A stretch of 64,000 nucleotides of DNA from Streptomyces sp. MMG1533 (GTDB lineage Bacteria > Actinomycetota > Actinomycetes > Streptomycetales > Streptomycetaceae), in contig NZ_LGDG01000243.1 in assembly GCF_001279775.1 (NCBI RefSeq), positions 1 to 64,000 of the forward strand. Direction: 5' to 3'. The notes beneath the pieces are model-generated. The model saw nothing but the letters and a program-made list of their open reading frames with translations, was not told the origin of the DNA and did no database searches. The translations under genes and the position numbers were made by a program. Below, piece after piece: positions 57,044 through 64,000 of the stretch (positions are counted from its first letter, which is position 1; every line of letters starts with the position of its first letter).

Positions 57044-58369
57044 ATGATGCGACGACGTACGACCCTGCTCGCGAGCTGTACGGCCCTCGCCCTGACGCTC
57101 GGTGCGACCGCCTGCGGCGGCGGCCCCGTCACGGCCGGAGGCGGCGACAAGGCGCTCAGTGGCCAGACGGTCACCGTGGCCGGCGTCTGGTCGGGCAGCG
57201 AACAGAAGAACTTCCAGAAGGTCCTGGCGGCCTTCTCCGAGAAGACCGGCGCCAAGACGCAGTTCGTGTCCACCGGGGACAACGTCTCCACCGTCGTCGG
57301 CAGCAAGATCGAGGGCGGCAACGCCCCCGACGTGGTGATGGTCCCGCAGGTCGGCGTGCTCCAGCAGTTCGCCGAGAAGGGCTGGCTCAAGCCCCTGTCC
57401 AAGACGACCCGGCAGTCCGTCGATGCCAACTACGCGAACGTGTGGAAGACGTACGGCAGCGTCGACGGCACCCTCTACGGCCTCTACTTCAAGGCCGCCC
57501 ACAAGTCGACCGTCTGGTACAGCCCCGACGCCCTCACCCAGGCAGGCGTCAAGCCGCCGACGACGTACGACCAGATGCTGAAGGCCGGGCACACCGTCTC
57601 CGACTCCGGCCTCGCCGCCTTCTCGGTGGCCGGGCAGGACGGCTGGACGCTCACCGACTGGTTCGAGAACATCTACCTCTCCCAGGCCGGACCCGAGAAG
57701 TACAACGCCCTCGCGGCGCACGAGCTGAAGTGGACCGACGCGTCCGTGGTCAAGGCGCTCACCACGCTGGGCAAGCTGTTCAAGGACAAGCAGCTGATCG
57801 CGGGCGGGCAGAAGGAAGCCCTCAACACCGACTTCCCGGGCTCGGTGGAGAAGGTGTTCGGTCCCAAGCCCGAGGCCGGCATGGTCTACGAGGGCGACTT
57901 CGTCGCCGGAGTCGCCAAGGACCAGTTCGGCAGGACGATCGGCCAGGACGCGAACTTCTTCCCCTTCCCGGCGGTCGACGGCGGCGAGGCGCCGGTGGTC
58001 AGCGGTGGTGACGCGGCCGTGGTGCTGAAGGACGGCAAGAACCAGAAGGCCGCGACCCAGCTCCTGGAGTACCTGGCGACTCCCGAGGCCGCGGCCGTAT
58101 GGGCCGAGGCGGGCGGCTTCCTGTCCCCGAACAAGAAGCTCGACCTGGCGTCGTACGGCGACGACGTCACCCGTGCCACGGCCAAGTCCCTGGTGCAGGC
58201 CGGGGATTCGGTCCGTTTCGACATGTCCGACCAGGCTCCGGCGGCCTTCGGCGGCACGAAGGGGGCGGGGGAGTGGAAGCTGCTCCAGGACTTCCTGCGC
58301 GACCCGTCCGACCCGAAGGCGACGGCGGCCGGGCTGGAAGCCGCGGCGGCCAAGGCCTACCGGGGCTGA
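57044..58369 (+). CDS. Sugar ABC transporter solute-binding lipoprotein
   Basis: 441-residue family 1 binding lipoprotein. Signal peptide MRRRTTLLASCTALALTLGATACGG with a lipobox (LGATAC; Cys at about residue 25-27). The core has VVMVPQVGVLQQFAEKGWLKPL, LYGLYFKAAHKSTVWYSPDALTQAG and GWTLTDWFENIYLSQAGPE (an alpha-glucoside-type aromatic pocket). The ATG at 57044 is preceded by GAAGGGACATC; a second ATG follows. It lies 38 bases after the GH13 gene. It captures alpha-glucosides for the two permeases. Confidence 0.92.
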   Translation: MMRRRTTLLASCTALALTLGATACGGGPVTAGGGDKALSGQTVTVAGVWSGSEQKNFQKVLAAFSEKTGAKTQFVSTGDNVSTVVGSKIEGGNAPDVVMVPQVGVLQQFAEKGWLKPLSKTTRQSVDANYANVWKTYGSVDGTLYGLYFKAAHKSTVWYSPDALTQAGVKPPTTYDQMLKAGHTVSDSGLAAFSVAGQDGWTLTDWFENIYLSQAGPEKYNALAAHELKWTDASVVKALTTLGKLFKDKQLIAGGQKEALNTDFPGSVEKVFGPKPEAGMVYEGDFVAGVAKDQFGRTIGQDANFFPFPAVDGGEAPVVSGGDAAVVLKDGKNQKAATQLLEYLATPEAAAVWAEAGGFLSPNKKLDLASYGDDVTRATAKSLVQAGDSVRFDMSDQAPAAFGGTKGAGEWKLLQDFLRDPSDPKATAAGLEAAAAKAYRG

Positions 58370-58375
58370 CCGGTC

Positions 58376-59740
58376 ATGACCACCACTCTGGTGAAAGAGA
58401 AGGAATTGAGCCCCCCGCCTGTCGCGCTCGCCGAGCGTGCGCGGCGCACGCGACGGCGCGGGCGGATCGTCGCCCTGCTGTTCGTCTTCCCCGCGCTGCT
58501 CCTGCTCGGCGCCCTCGTCGTCTACCCCGTGCTGTTCTCCGTCGGGCGCAGCTTCTTCGACGCCTCCGGCACCCGTTTTGTGGGCGGCGAGAACTACTCC
58601 GAGATGTTCCGCGACCCGGCCACGCTCAAGGCCGTCCGCAACACGACGATCTGGGTGGTCGTGGCGCCGGCGCTGCTGACCGGCCTGGGGCTGATCCTCG
58701 CCGTGCTGGTGGAGAAGGTGCGCTGGGCGACGGCGTTCAAGCTGCTGCTGTTCATGCCGATGGCGGTGTCCTTCCTCGCCGCGGGCATCATCTTCCGGCT
58801 GGCCTACGACGAGGCCCCGGACAAGGGTGTGCTGAACGCCGCCGTGGTCTTTGTCCACGACGCCTTCACGGGCACGTCGTCCTACCCGACGGCCCGGGCC
58901 CGTGACGGCCAGGGCCTGGCGAAGGGTGCGGACGGCTCGTACCGGACGGGTACGGGTGCGTCGCCGGGTGACTCGGTGACGCTCGGGCTGGTCGGCGTGG
59001 CGCCGCGGGATCTGCCCGCCGGTGCCGAGCCCGCGTACGCGGCGGCGGGGCGCAAGGCGGCCCCGGACGAGCTGAGCGGGGTCGTCTACCTGGACTTCAC
59101 GCCCGGTGGGGGAGGGGAGCAGGGGAAGGTCGACCGGCGGGAGAGCGGGCTGCCGGAGATGAAGGTCGAGGCGGTGCGCGACGGGGAGGCGGTCGCCACG
59201 GCGACCACCGCGGCCGACGGTTCCTTCCGCTTCTCGGGGCTGGACTCGGGCTCGTACTCGGTCCGGCTGCCCGCGTCGAACTTCGCCCCGCCGTACGAGG
59301 GTGTCTCCTGGCTCGGGCCGACGCTCGTCACGCCGGCGATCATCGGGGCGTACCTGTGGATCTGGACCGGGTTCGCGATGGTGCTGATCGGCGCCGGGCT
59401 CGCGACGCTGCCGCGGGACGCGCTGGAAGCGGCGCGGATGGACGGTGCGGGCGAGTGGCAGATCTTCCGGCGGATCACGGTACCGCTGCTGGCACCCGTC
59501 CTGACCGTGGTGTTCGTGACGCTCGTGATCAACGTGATGAAGGTCTTCGACCTCGTCTACATCATCGCGCCCGGGCCCGTGCAGGAGGACGCGACCGTGC
59601 TCGCGACTCAGATGTGGCTGGTGTCGTTCGGCGGCGGCAACAACCAGGGGCTGGGCAGCGCCCTCGGAGTCCTGCTCCTGCTCCTCGTGCTCCCGGCCAT
59701 GGTCTTCAACGTCCGCCGTTTCCGAAGGAGTCAGCGATGA
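58376..59740 (+). CDS. Sugar ABC permease (MalF type) with inserted prealbumin-like domain
   Basis: 454 residues, about 150 more than the usual permease of this family. Membrane helices run at about residues 30-55, 90-112, 120-142 and 318 onward. The EAA loop is EAARMDGAGEWQIFRRITVPLL (351-372). Between the third and fourth helices (residues 165-310) lies an extracellular insert ending VATATTAADGSFRFSGLDSGSYSVRLP, a carboxypeptidase-regulatory/SdrD-B-like beta-sandwich pattern. The MalF P2 loop of E. coli also sits at this place and touches the binding protein; analogy is inference. The ATG at 58376 is just six bases after the previous stop. Confidence 0.9.
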   Translation: MTTTLVKEKELSPPPVALAERARRTRRRGRIVALLFVFPALLLLGALVVYPVLFSVGRSFFDASGTRFVGGENYSEMFRDPATLKAVRNTTIWVVVAPALLTGLGLILAVLVEKVRWATAFKLLLFMPMAVSFLAAGIIFRLAYDEAPDKGVLNAAVVFVHDAFTGTSSYPTARARDGQGLAKGADGSYRTGTGASPGDSVTLGLVGVAPRDLPAGAEPAYAAAGRKAAPDELSGVVYLDFTPGGGGEQGKVDRRESGLPEMKVEAVRDGEAVATATTAADGSFRFSGLDSGSYSVRLPASNFAPPYEGVSWLGPTLVTPAIIGAYLWIWTGFAMVLIGAGLATLPRDALEAARMDGAGEWQIFRRITVPLLAPVLTVVFVTLVINVMKVFDLVYIIAPGPVQEDATVLATQMWLVSFGGGNNQGLGSALGVLLLLLVLPAMVFNVRRFRRSQR

Positions 59741-60576
59741 ACGCCGTCCGGCGCGGCCTGTCCAACGGTGTGGTGCAGGTCTTCCTCGTGGTGGTCGGGC
59801 TGGTCTGGGTCACCCCGCTGGCCGGGCTGTTCCTGTCGTCGCTGCGATCCGCGCAGGACACGGCGAAGGGCGGCTGGTGGACCGTGTTCGCCAGTCCCGG
59901 CCAGCTGTCCTTCGACAACTACTCGGCGCTGCTGCAGAACGCGGGGATCACCCAGGCGTTCTGGAACACGGTTCTCATCTCGGTGCCGACGACCGTGCTG
60001 GTCGTCGTCCTGGCCGCGCTCGCCGGGTACGCCTTCGCGTGGCTGGACTTTCCCGGGCGGGAGGCGATCTTCCTGGTCGTGGTGGCGTTGCTGGTGGTGC
60101 CCGTGCAGATCGGGCTGCTGCCGGTCGCCAAGCTCTTCGGGCAGCTCGGGCTGTTCGGCACGATTCCCGGTGTGGTGCTGTTCCACGTCGCGTACGGGTT
60201 GCCGTTCGCCGTGTTCCTGCTGCGGAACTACTTCGCCGAGATGCCCAAGGAGATGCTGGAGGCGGCGCGGATGGACGGCGGGAGCGAATGGCGCATCTTC
60301 ACGCGGCTGATCCTGCCGGTGGGCCGACCGGCCATCGCCAGCCTGGCCATCTTCCAGTTCCTGTGGGTGTGGAACGACATGCTGGTGGCGCTCCTGTTCG
60401 CGGACAGCTCGTCGCAGCCGTTGACCGTACAACTCCAGTCGCAGATACGGCAGTTCGGGAGCAACATCGATGTGCTGGCGCCGGGGGCGTTCGTGTCGCT
60501 GGTGGTGCCGGTGGTCGTGTTCTTCGCGTTCCAGCGGCATTTCGTGCAAGGAGTGATGGCGGGATCGGTCAAGTGA
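59737..60576 (+). CDS. Sugar ABC permease (MalG type)
   Basis: 279 residues with about six membrane helices. The EAA loop is EAARMDGGSEWRIFTRLILPVGRPAIASLAIFQFLWVWND. It is the normal MalG-type partner of the preceding MalF-type permease. The ATG overlaps its stop as ATGA. No ATPase gene follows, so the transporter likely uses a shared MsiK-type ATPase encoded elsewhere, as Streptomyces sugar importers do (known for this genus; not visible here). Confidence 0.92.
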   Translation: MNAVRRGLSNGVVQVFLVVVGLVWVTPLAGLFLSSLRSAQDTAKGGWWTVFASPGQLSFDNYSALLQNAGITQAFWNTVLISVPTTVLVVVLAALAGYAFAWLDFPGREAIFLVVVALLVVPVQIGLLPVAKLFGQLGLFGTIPGVVLFHVAYGLPFAVFLLRNYFAEMPKEMLEAARMDGGSEWRIFTRLILPVGRPAIASLAIFQFLWVWNDMLVALLFADSSSQPLTVQLQSQIRQFGSNIDVLAPGAFVSLVVPVVVFFAFQRHFVQGVMAGSVK

Positions 60577-60598
60577 CCGGAGTGTTTCTCCAGTCACT

Positions 60599-60844
60599 TT
60601 GAAGGCCCGGCACCCCCAGGACGGCGAGACGTCGCGCAAGGTCGTGCACTTCGCGCCTGCCGAGCGGCACCTGGCGCTGTGCGAGCCGGCTGCCGAGTGC
60701 CCCGGCGTGTCCGAGGGCGAGCTGATCAGGCAGGCATGCGAATTCTTCGGGTGGCGCCGGACGGGCAAGGACATCCGCGACTGCCTGGCGGCGGACATCG
60801 TGGAGCTGTACCGGCAACGCCGGCTCGCAGGCGGACCGGAGCGG
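60599..60844 (+). pseudogene. C-terminal remnant resembling a DUF3320-type helicase-associated tail
   Basis: An ~80-codon frame whose last half reads GVSEGELIRQACEFFGWRRTGKDIR and then DCLAADIVELYRQRRL, similar to the C-terminal DUF3320 domain of large helicase-like (DUF4011) proteins. There is no start of the parent gene: the frame begins only at a TTG, and the upstream sequence is the end of the MalG-type gene. The pattern fits a stranded C-terminus after deletion, but the family assignment is from memory of the pattern. The frame runs on with low-complexity sequence to 61018. Confidence 0.4.
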
Positions 60845-60882
60845 TCAGCCTGGCCCGCTGAGCGGCGCGGAACCCCGGGAGC

Positions 60883-60923
60883 GGTGGGGGCGGCAGAGGA
60901 AGGAAACCTCCGCCGCCCCCACC
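60883..60923. terminator. Hairpin between the remnant and pgl
   Basis: GGTGGGGGCGGC (60883-60894) pairs with GCCGCCCCCACC (60912-60923), extended by AGAGG/CCTCC-type partial pairing. It lies eight bases from the end of pgl, so it could stop transcription in both directions. Confidence 0.7.
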
Positions 60924-60930
60924 CGCCCGG

Positions 60931-61713
60931 TCACGGAGATGCCGGCGGATACAGCGACCTGGGCAGCTGCGAGGCCGCCGCCGAGTCCAGCAGCCACAGG
61001 GTGCGCTGCCTGCCGTAGGCGCCCGCCGCCGGGGCCTGGATCTCGCCCGCGCCCGAGAGGGCGATCGCCGCGGCCTGTGCCTTGTCCTCGCCGGCCGCCA
61101 GGAGCCAGACCTCGCGGGCGGCGCGGATCGCGGGGAGGGTGAGGGTGATGCGGGTCGGCGGGGGCTTCGGGGCGCCGTGGACGCCGACGACCGTGCGCTC
61201 GGTCTCCCGTACCGCGGGGAGTTCCGGGAACAGCGATGCCACATGGGTGTCCGGGCCGACGCCCAGCATCAGGACGTCGAAGGTCGGGGCGGCGCCATGG
61301 TTCTCGGGGCCCGCCGCCCGGGCCAGCTCCTCCGCGTAGGCGGCGGCAGCCGCGTCCGCGTCGGCGCCGTACGGGCCGTCCGACGCGGGCATGGCGTGCA
61401 CGCGCTTCGGGTCCAGGGGCACGGAGTCCAGCAGGGCCTCGCGGGCCTGCGTGACATTGCGTTCCGGGTCGCCCTCGGGCAGGAACCGCTCGTCGCCCCA
61501 CCACAGGTCCAGGCGGCCCCAGTCGATGGCGTCCCGGGCGGGCGCGCCGGCCAGCGCGGCCAGCAGGCCGTTGCCGTTGCGGCCGCCGGTCAGGACCACG
61601 GACGCCGAGCCCCGGGATGCCTGAGCGTCCACGATCTTCGTGATCAGGCGGGCCGCGGCGGCCTGGGCCATCAGCTCCTTGTCGTGGTGCACGACCAGCT
61701 GCGGAGTGCTCAC
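60931..61713 (-). CDS. pgl: 6-Phosphogluconolactonase
   Basis: 260-residue NagB-fold lactonase, second step of the oxidative pentose-phosphate pathway. The N-terminal SVVLTGGRNGNGLL, the WWGDERFLPEGDPERN segment (the catalytic region) and MLGVGPDTHVASLFP (usual GMGxDGHxASLFP, here with T for G) all match. The C-terminal REVWLLAAGEDKA fits the family. The GTG start at 61713 overlaps opcA's stop (GTGA). It is third gene of the zwf-opcA-pgl operon. Confidence 0.94.
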   Translation of the reverse strand: MSTPQLVVHHDKELMAQAAAARLITKIVDAQASRGSASVVLTGGRNGNGLLAALAGAPARDAIDWGRLDLWWGDERFLPEGDPERNVTQAREALLDSVPLDPKRVHAMPASDGPYGADADAAAAAYAEELARAAGPENHGAAPTFDVLMLGVGPDTHVASLFPELPAVRETERTVVGVHGAPKPPPTRITLTLPAIRAAREVWLLAAGEDKAQAAAIALSGAGEIQAPAAGAYGRQRTLWLLDSAAASQLPRSLYPPASP

Positions 61714-62792
61714 TTCGCCGCCACCTTCCTCACCGGGAGCGGCGGCGGCGCCTCGCCGGGTGCTTTCGCAGCCGTTTCGACGGTGCCCGCCGCGGCTCCT
61801 TTGGCCACCGCTCCCTCGCCTTCGGTGGCCTTCTCCCCGGCGGGCACCTTGGCGCCCTTGCCGTTCGAGACGGTCAGCCGGTCCACGCCGAAGCGCAGCG
61901 CGGATGCGTAGGTGTCGTCCGGGTCCAGCCGCCGCAGTTCCTCGCCGATCAGCTCGGCCGTCTCGCGGCGCTTGAGCGCCACGGCACGGTCCGGCTGGCC
62001 CTGGATGGAGAGAGTGGCGAGCGAACCGTCGGCGCGGTCCAGGACGATCGGGCCGCAGTCGGTGTTCATGCGGACCGCCGTGAGGCCGGGGCCCGACGAC
62101 AGCGACCGCTTCACCGGCACGTTCAGCCGGTCCGCGAGCCACATCGCCAGCAGCTCGCAGCTCGGGTTGAACTCCTCGCCCTCCACCTCGACGGCCTCGA
62201 CCTCGCAGGTGACCTGGTCGAGAGCTGCCGCCAGCATCGAACGCCAGGGCGTGATGCGGGTCCACGACAGGTCGGTGTCGCCGGGCGTGTACGTGTCGGC
62301 GCGCGCACCGAGCTCCCGTACCGGCTGCTCGGAGGCGTAGGTGTCGGTGACCCGGCGCTGGGCGAGGGCGCCCAGCGCGTCGCCCGCCGGGTCCAGCGGC
62401 GCGTTCACCGGCCACCAGACCACCACCGGGGCGTCCGGCAGCAGCAGCGGCAGGACGACCGACTGGGCGTGGTCCACGATCTCGCCGTACAGCCGCAGGA
62501 CGACCGTCTCGCCGGTGCCCGCGTCGGCGCCCACCCGTACCTCGGCGTCGAGGCGGGACTGCGTACGGTCGCGGGGCGAACGCGAGACGCGTCTGATGAC
62601 CACGAGCGTGCGCGAGGGGTGCTCGTGCGAGGCGTCGTTGGCGGCCTTCAGGGCGTCGTACGCGTTCTCCTCGTCCGTGACGATGACCAGCGTGAGCACC
62701 ATGCCTACGGCCGGCGTGCCGATGGCCCTGCGGCCCTGCACCAGCGCCTTGTTGATCTTGCTGGCTGTGGTGTCCGTGAGGTCTATCTTCAT
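61710..62792 (-). CDS. opcA: Glucose-6-phosphate dehydrogenase assembly protein OpcA
   Basis: 360-residue OpcA. Family stretches are MKIDLTDTTASKINKALVQGRRAIG, VLPLLLPDAPVVVWWPVNAP and CELLAMWLADRLNVPV. It is needed for full activity or assembly of G6PDH in cyanobacteria and actinobacteria. The C-terminal ~70 residues (from about GKGAKVPAGEK) are Ala/Lys/Pro-rich and not conserved. The start overlaps the zwf stop (ATGA) and its stop overlaps pgl (GTGA), so the three are tightly coupled. Confidence 0.95.
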   Translation of the reverse strand: MKIDLTDTTASKINKALVQGRRAIGTPAVGMVLTLVIVTDEENAYDALKAANDASHEHPSRTLVVIRRVSRSPRDRTQSRLDAEVRVGADAGTGETVVLRLYGEIVDHAQSVVLPLLLPDAPVVVWWPVNAPLDPAGDALGALAQRRVTDTYASEQPVRELGARADTYTPGDTDLSWTRITPWRSMLAAALDQVTCEVEAVEVEGEEFNPSCELLAMWLADRLNVPVKRSLSSGPGLTAVRMNTDCGPIVLDRADGSLATLSIQGQPDRAVALKRRETAELIGEELRRLDPDDTYASALRFGVDRLTVSNGKGAKVPAGEKATEGEGAVAKGAAAGTVETAAKAPGEAPPPLPVRKVAAK

Positions 62793-64000
62793 GGCCGGCG
62801 CCAGCTCCGTCCGTCTCGCTCGAGCATGTCGTCCGCCTCGCCGGGGCCCCAGGTGCCGGCCGGGTACTGGGCGGGCTTGCCGTGCTTGTCCCAGTACACC
62901 TCGATCGGGTCGAGGATCTTCCAGGACAGCTCGACCTCCTCGGTGCGCGGGAAGAGGTTCGAGTCGCCGAGCAGGACGTCGAGGATGAGCCGCTCGTACG
63001 CCTCGGGGCTGGACTCCGTGAAGGACTCGCCGTAGGCGAAGTCCATGGACACGTCCCGGATCTCCATCGAGGTGCCCGGCACCTTGGAGCCGAAGCGCAC
63101 CGTGACGCCCTCGTCGGGCTGGACCCGGATGACGATCGCGTTCTTGCCGAGCTCCTCCGTCGCCGTGTGGTCGAAGGGGGAGTGCGGGGCCCGCTGGAAG
63201 ACGACCGCGATCTCGGTGACGCGGCGGCCCAGGCGCTTGCCGGTGCGCAGGTAGAAGGGGACGCCCGCCCAGCGGCGGTTGTCCACCTCCAGCTTGATCG
63301 CCGCGTACGTGTCGGTCTTCGACTTGGCGTTGATGCCGTCTTCCTGGAGGTAGCCGATGACCTTCTCGCCGCCCTGCCAGCCGGCCGCGTACTGCCCGCG
63401 GACGGTGTCGCGGCCCAGGTCCTTCGGCAGTCTCACCGCGCCGAGGACCTTGGTCTTCTCGGCGGCCAGGGCGTCGGCGTCGAAGGAGGCGGGCTCCTCC
63501 ATGGCCGTGAGGGCCATCAGCTGGAGGAGGTGGTTCTGGATGACGTCTCGGGCGGCGCCGATGCCGTCGTAGTAGCCGGCCCGGCCGCCGATGCCGATGT
63601 CCTCGGCCATCGTGATCTGTACGTGGTCCACGAAGGACCGGTTCCAGATCGGCTCGAACATCGTGTTGGCGAAGCGGAGCGCCAGAATGTTCTGGACGGT
63701 CTCCTTGCCCAGGTAGTGGTCGATGCGGAAGACCTGGTCCGGGGCGAAGACCTCGTGGACGATCGCGTTGAGCTCCTCGGCCGACTTCAGGTCGTGGCCG
63801 AAGGGCTTCTCGATGACCGCGCGCCGCCAGGAGCCGCTCGACTGGTCGGCCAGCTTGTGCTTCTTCAGCTGCTGGATGACCACCGGGAAGGCGGACGGCG
63901 GCACCGACAGGTAGAAGGCGAAGTTGCCGCCCGTCCCCTGGGCCTTGTCGAGCTCCTCGATGGTGCCGCGCAGCCGCTCGAACGCGTCGTCGTCGTCGAA
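62789..64000 (-). CDS. zwf: Glucose-6-phosphate 1-dehydrogenase (5' end beyond window)
   Basis: The last ~403 residues of G6PDH; the start and the NADP Rossmann N-terminus lie beyond base 64000. The substrate-binding motif DHYLGKETVQN with the catalytic His and Lys is visible, followed by the conserved PIWNRSFVDHVQIT, RYAERAGYYD-type and C-terminal WKILDPIEVYWDK segments. It oxidises glucose 6-phosphate and starts the NADPH-forming branch. Its stop overlaps opcA (ATGA). Confidence 0.96.
   Translation of the reverse strand, partial: FDDDDAFERLRGTIEELDKAQGTGGNFAFYLSVPPSAFPVVIQQLKKHKLADQSSGSWRRAVIEKPFGHDLKSAEELNAIVHEVFAPDQVFRIDHYLGKETVQNILALRFANTMFEPIWNRSFVDHVQITMAEDIGIGGRAGYYDGIGAARDVIQNHLLQLMALTAMEEPASFDADALAAEKTKVLGAVRLPKDLGRDTVRGQYAAGWQGGEKVIGYLQEDGINAKSKTDTYAAIKLEVDNRRWAGVPFYLRTGKRLGRRVTEIAVVFQRAPHSPFDHTATEELGKNAIVIRVQPDEGVTVRFGSKVPGTSMEIRDVSMDFAYGESFTESSPEAYERLILDVLLGDSNLFPRTEEVELSWKILDPIEVYWDKHGKPAQYPAGTWGPGEADDMLERDGRSWRRP

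Larger units (their letters stand above)
60577..60930 (+). other. Gap with a gene remnant and terminator between sugar cluster and pgl
   Basis: 354 bases without an intact gene. It holds a remnant at 60599-60844 and the hairpin at 60883-60923; I see nothing else. Confidence 0.5.

Overview
The window is high-GC chromosomal DNA from a Streptomyces (or very close relative). The gene content shows it: whiA, rbpA, opcA and the uvrC-rapZ-yvcK-whiA and gap-pgk-tpiA-secG blocks, a mycothiol-type maleylpyruvate isomerase, an F420-type PPOX protein, GTG starts, ATGA/GTGA gene overlaps, and a single noticed TTA codon. I see no rRNA, tRNA, IS element, CRISPR array or integrase.

Left part (1-24400): housekeeping and stress genes. 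These are a DUF2293 protein, a uridine-kinase-like protein, PPOX and CBS-domain proteins, CorA, a methyltransferase, a pseudouridine operon (PsuG plus PfkB kinase), a VOC protein, a zinc formaldehyde-type dehydrogenase, Ogt, a secreted GDPD, an MHYT sensor, UvrB, two TerD-type proteins, a TerC transporter behind a yybP-ykoY manganese riboswitch, an LD-carboxypeptidase, AroQ, an amino-acid ABC operon, an MBL hydrolase and a mycothiol-type enzyme.

Middle (24500-46700): uvrA, then an accessory patch. The patch holds a two-gene SLATT + SLOG/TIR-like-TPR module (a predicted immune or conflict system with a TTA codon), a LacI regulator/PfkB kinase pair with a palindromic operator, an HTH regulator and a decayed LuxR-type regulator. 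Next come the uvrC-rapZ-yvcK-whiA operon, a large secreted M14 carboxypeptidase, the lower-glycolysis genes gap, pgk and tpiA, secG and rbpA.

Right part (46800-64000): an MFS transporter, pgi, a PadR-controlled FtsX-type ABC exporter, an alpha-glucoside-type uptake cluster (two solute-binding proteins, a GH13 enzyme, two permeases) sharing an exact operator with the padR promoter, and the pentose-phosphate operon zwf-opcA-pgl (zwf cut by the window end).

The most striking pattern is regulatory. Six copies of the actinobacterial RecA-independent DNA-damage promoter (TTGTCRGTG, 8 bases, TANNNT; the PafBC type) lie upstream of ogt, uvrB, the terD pair, uvrA, uvrC and an MFS transporter. At ogt, uvrB and uvrC the -10 ends exactly 7 bases before the ATG, which implies leaderless transcripts. 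This ties TerD proteins and a drug-type exporter to the DNA-repair regulon. The best candidate for a little-described system is the SLATT/SLOG-TIR-TPR pair at 27856-30263.
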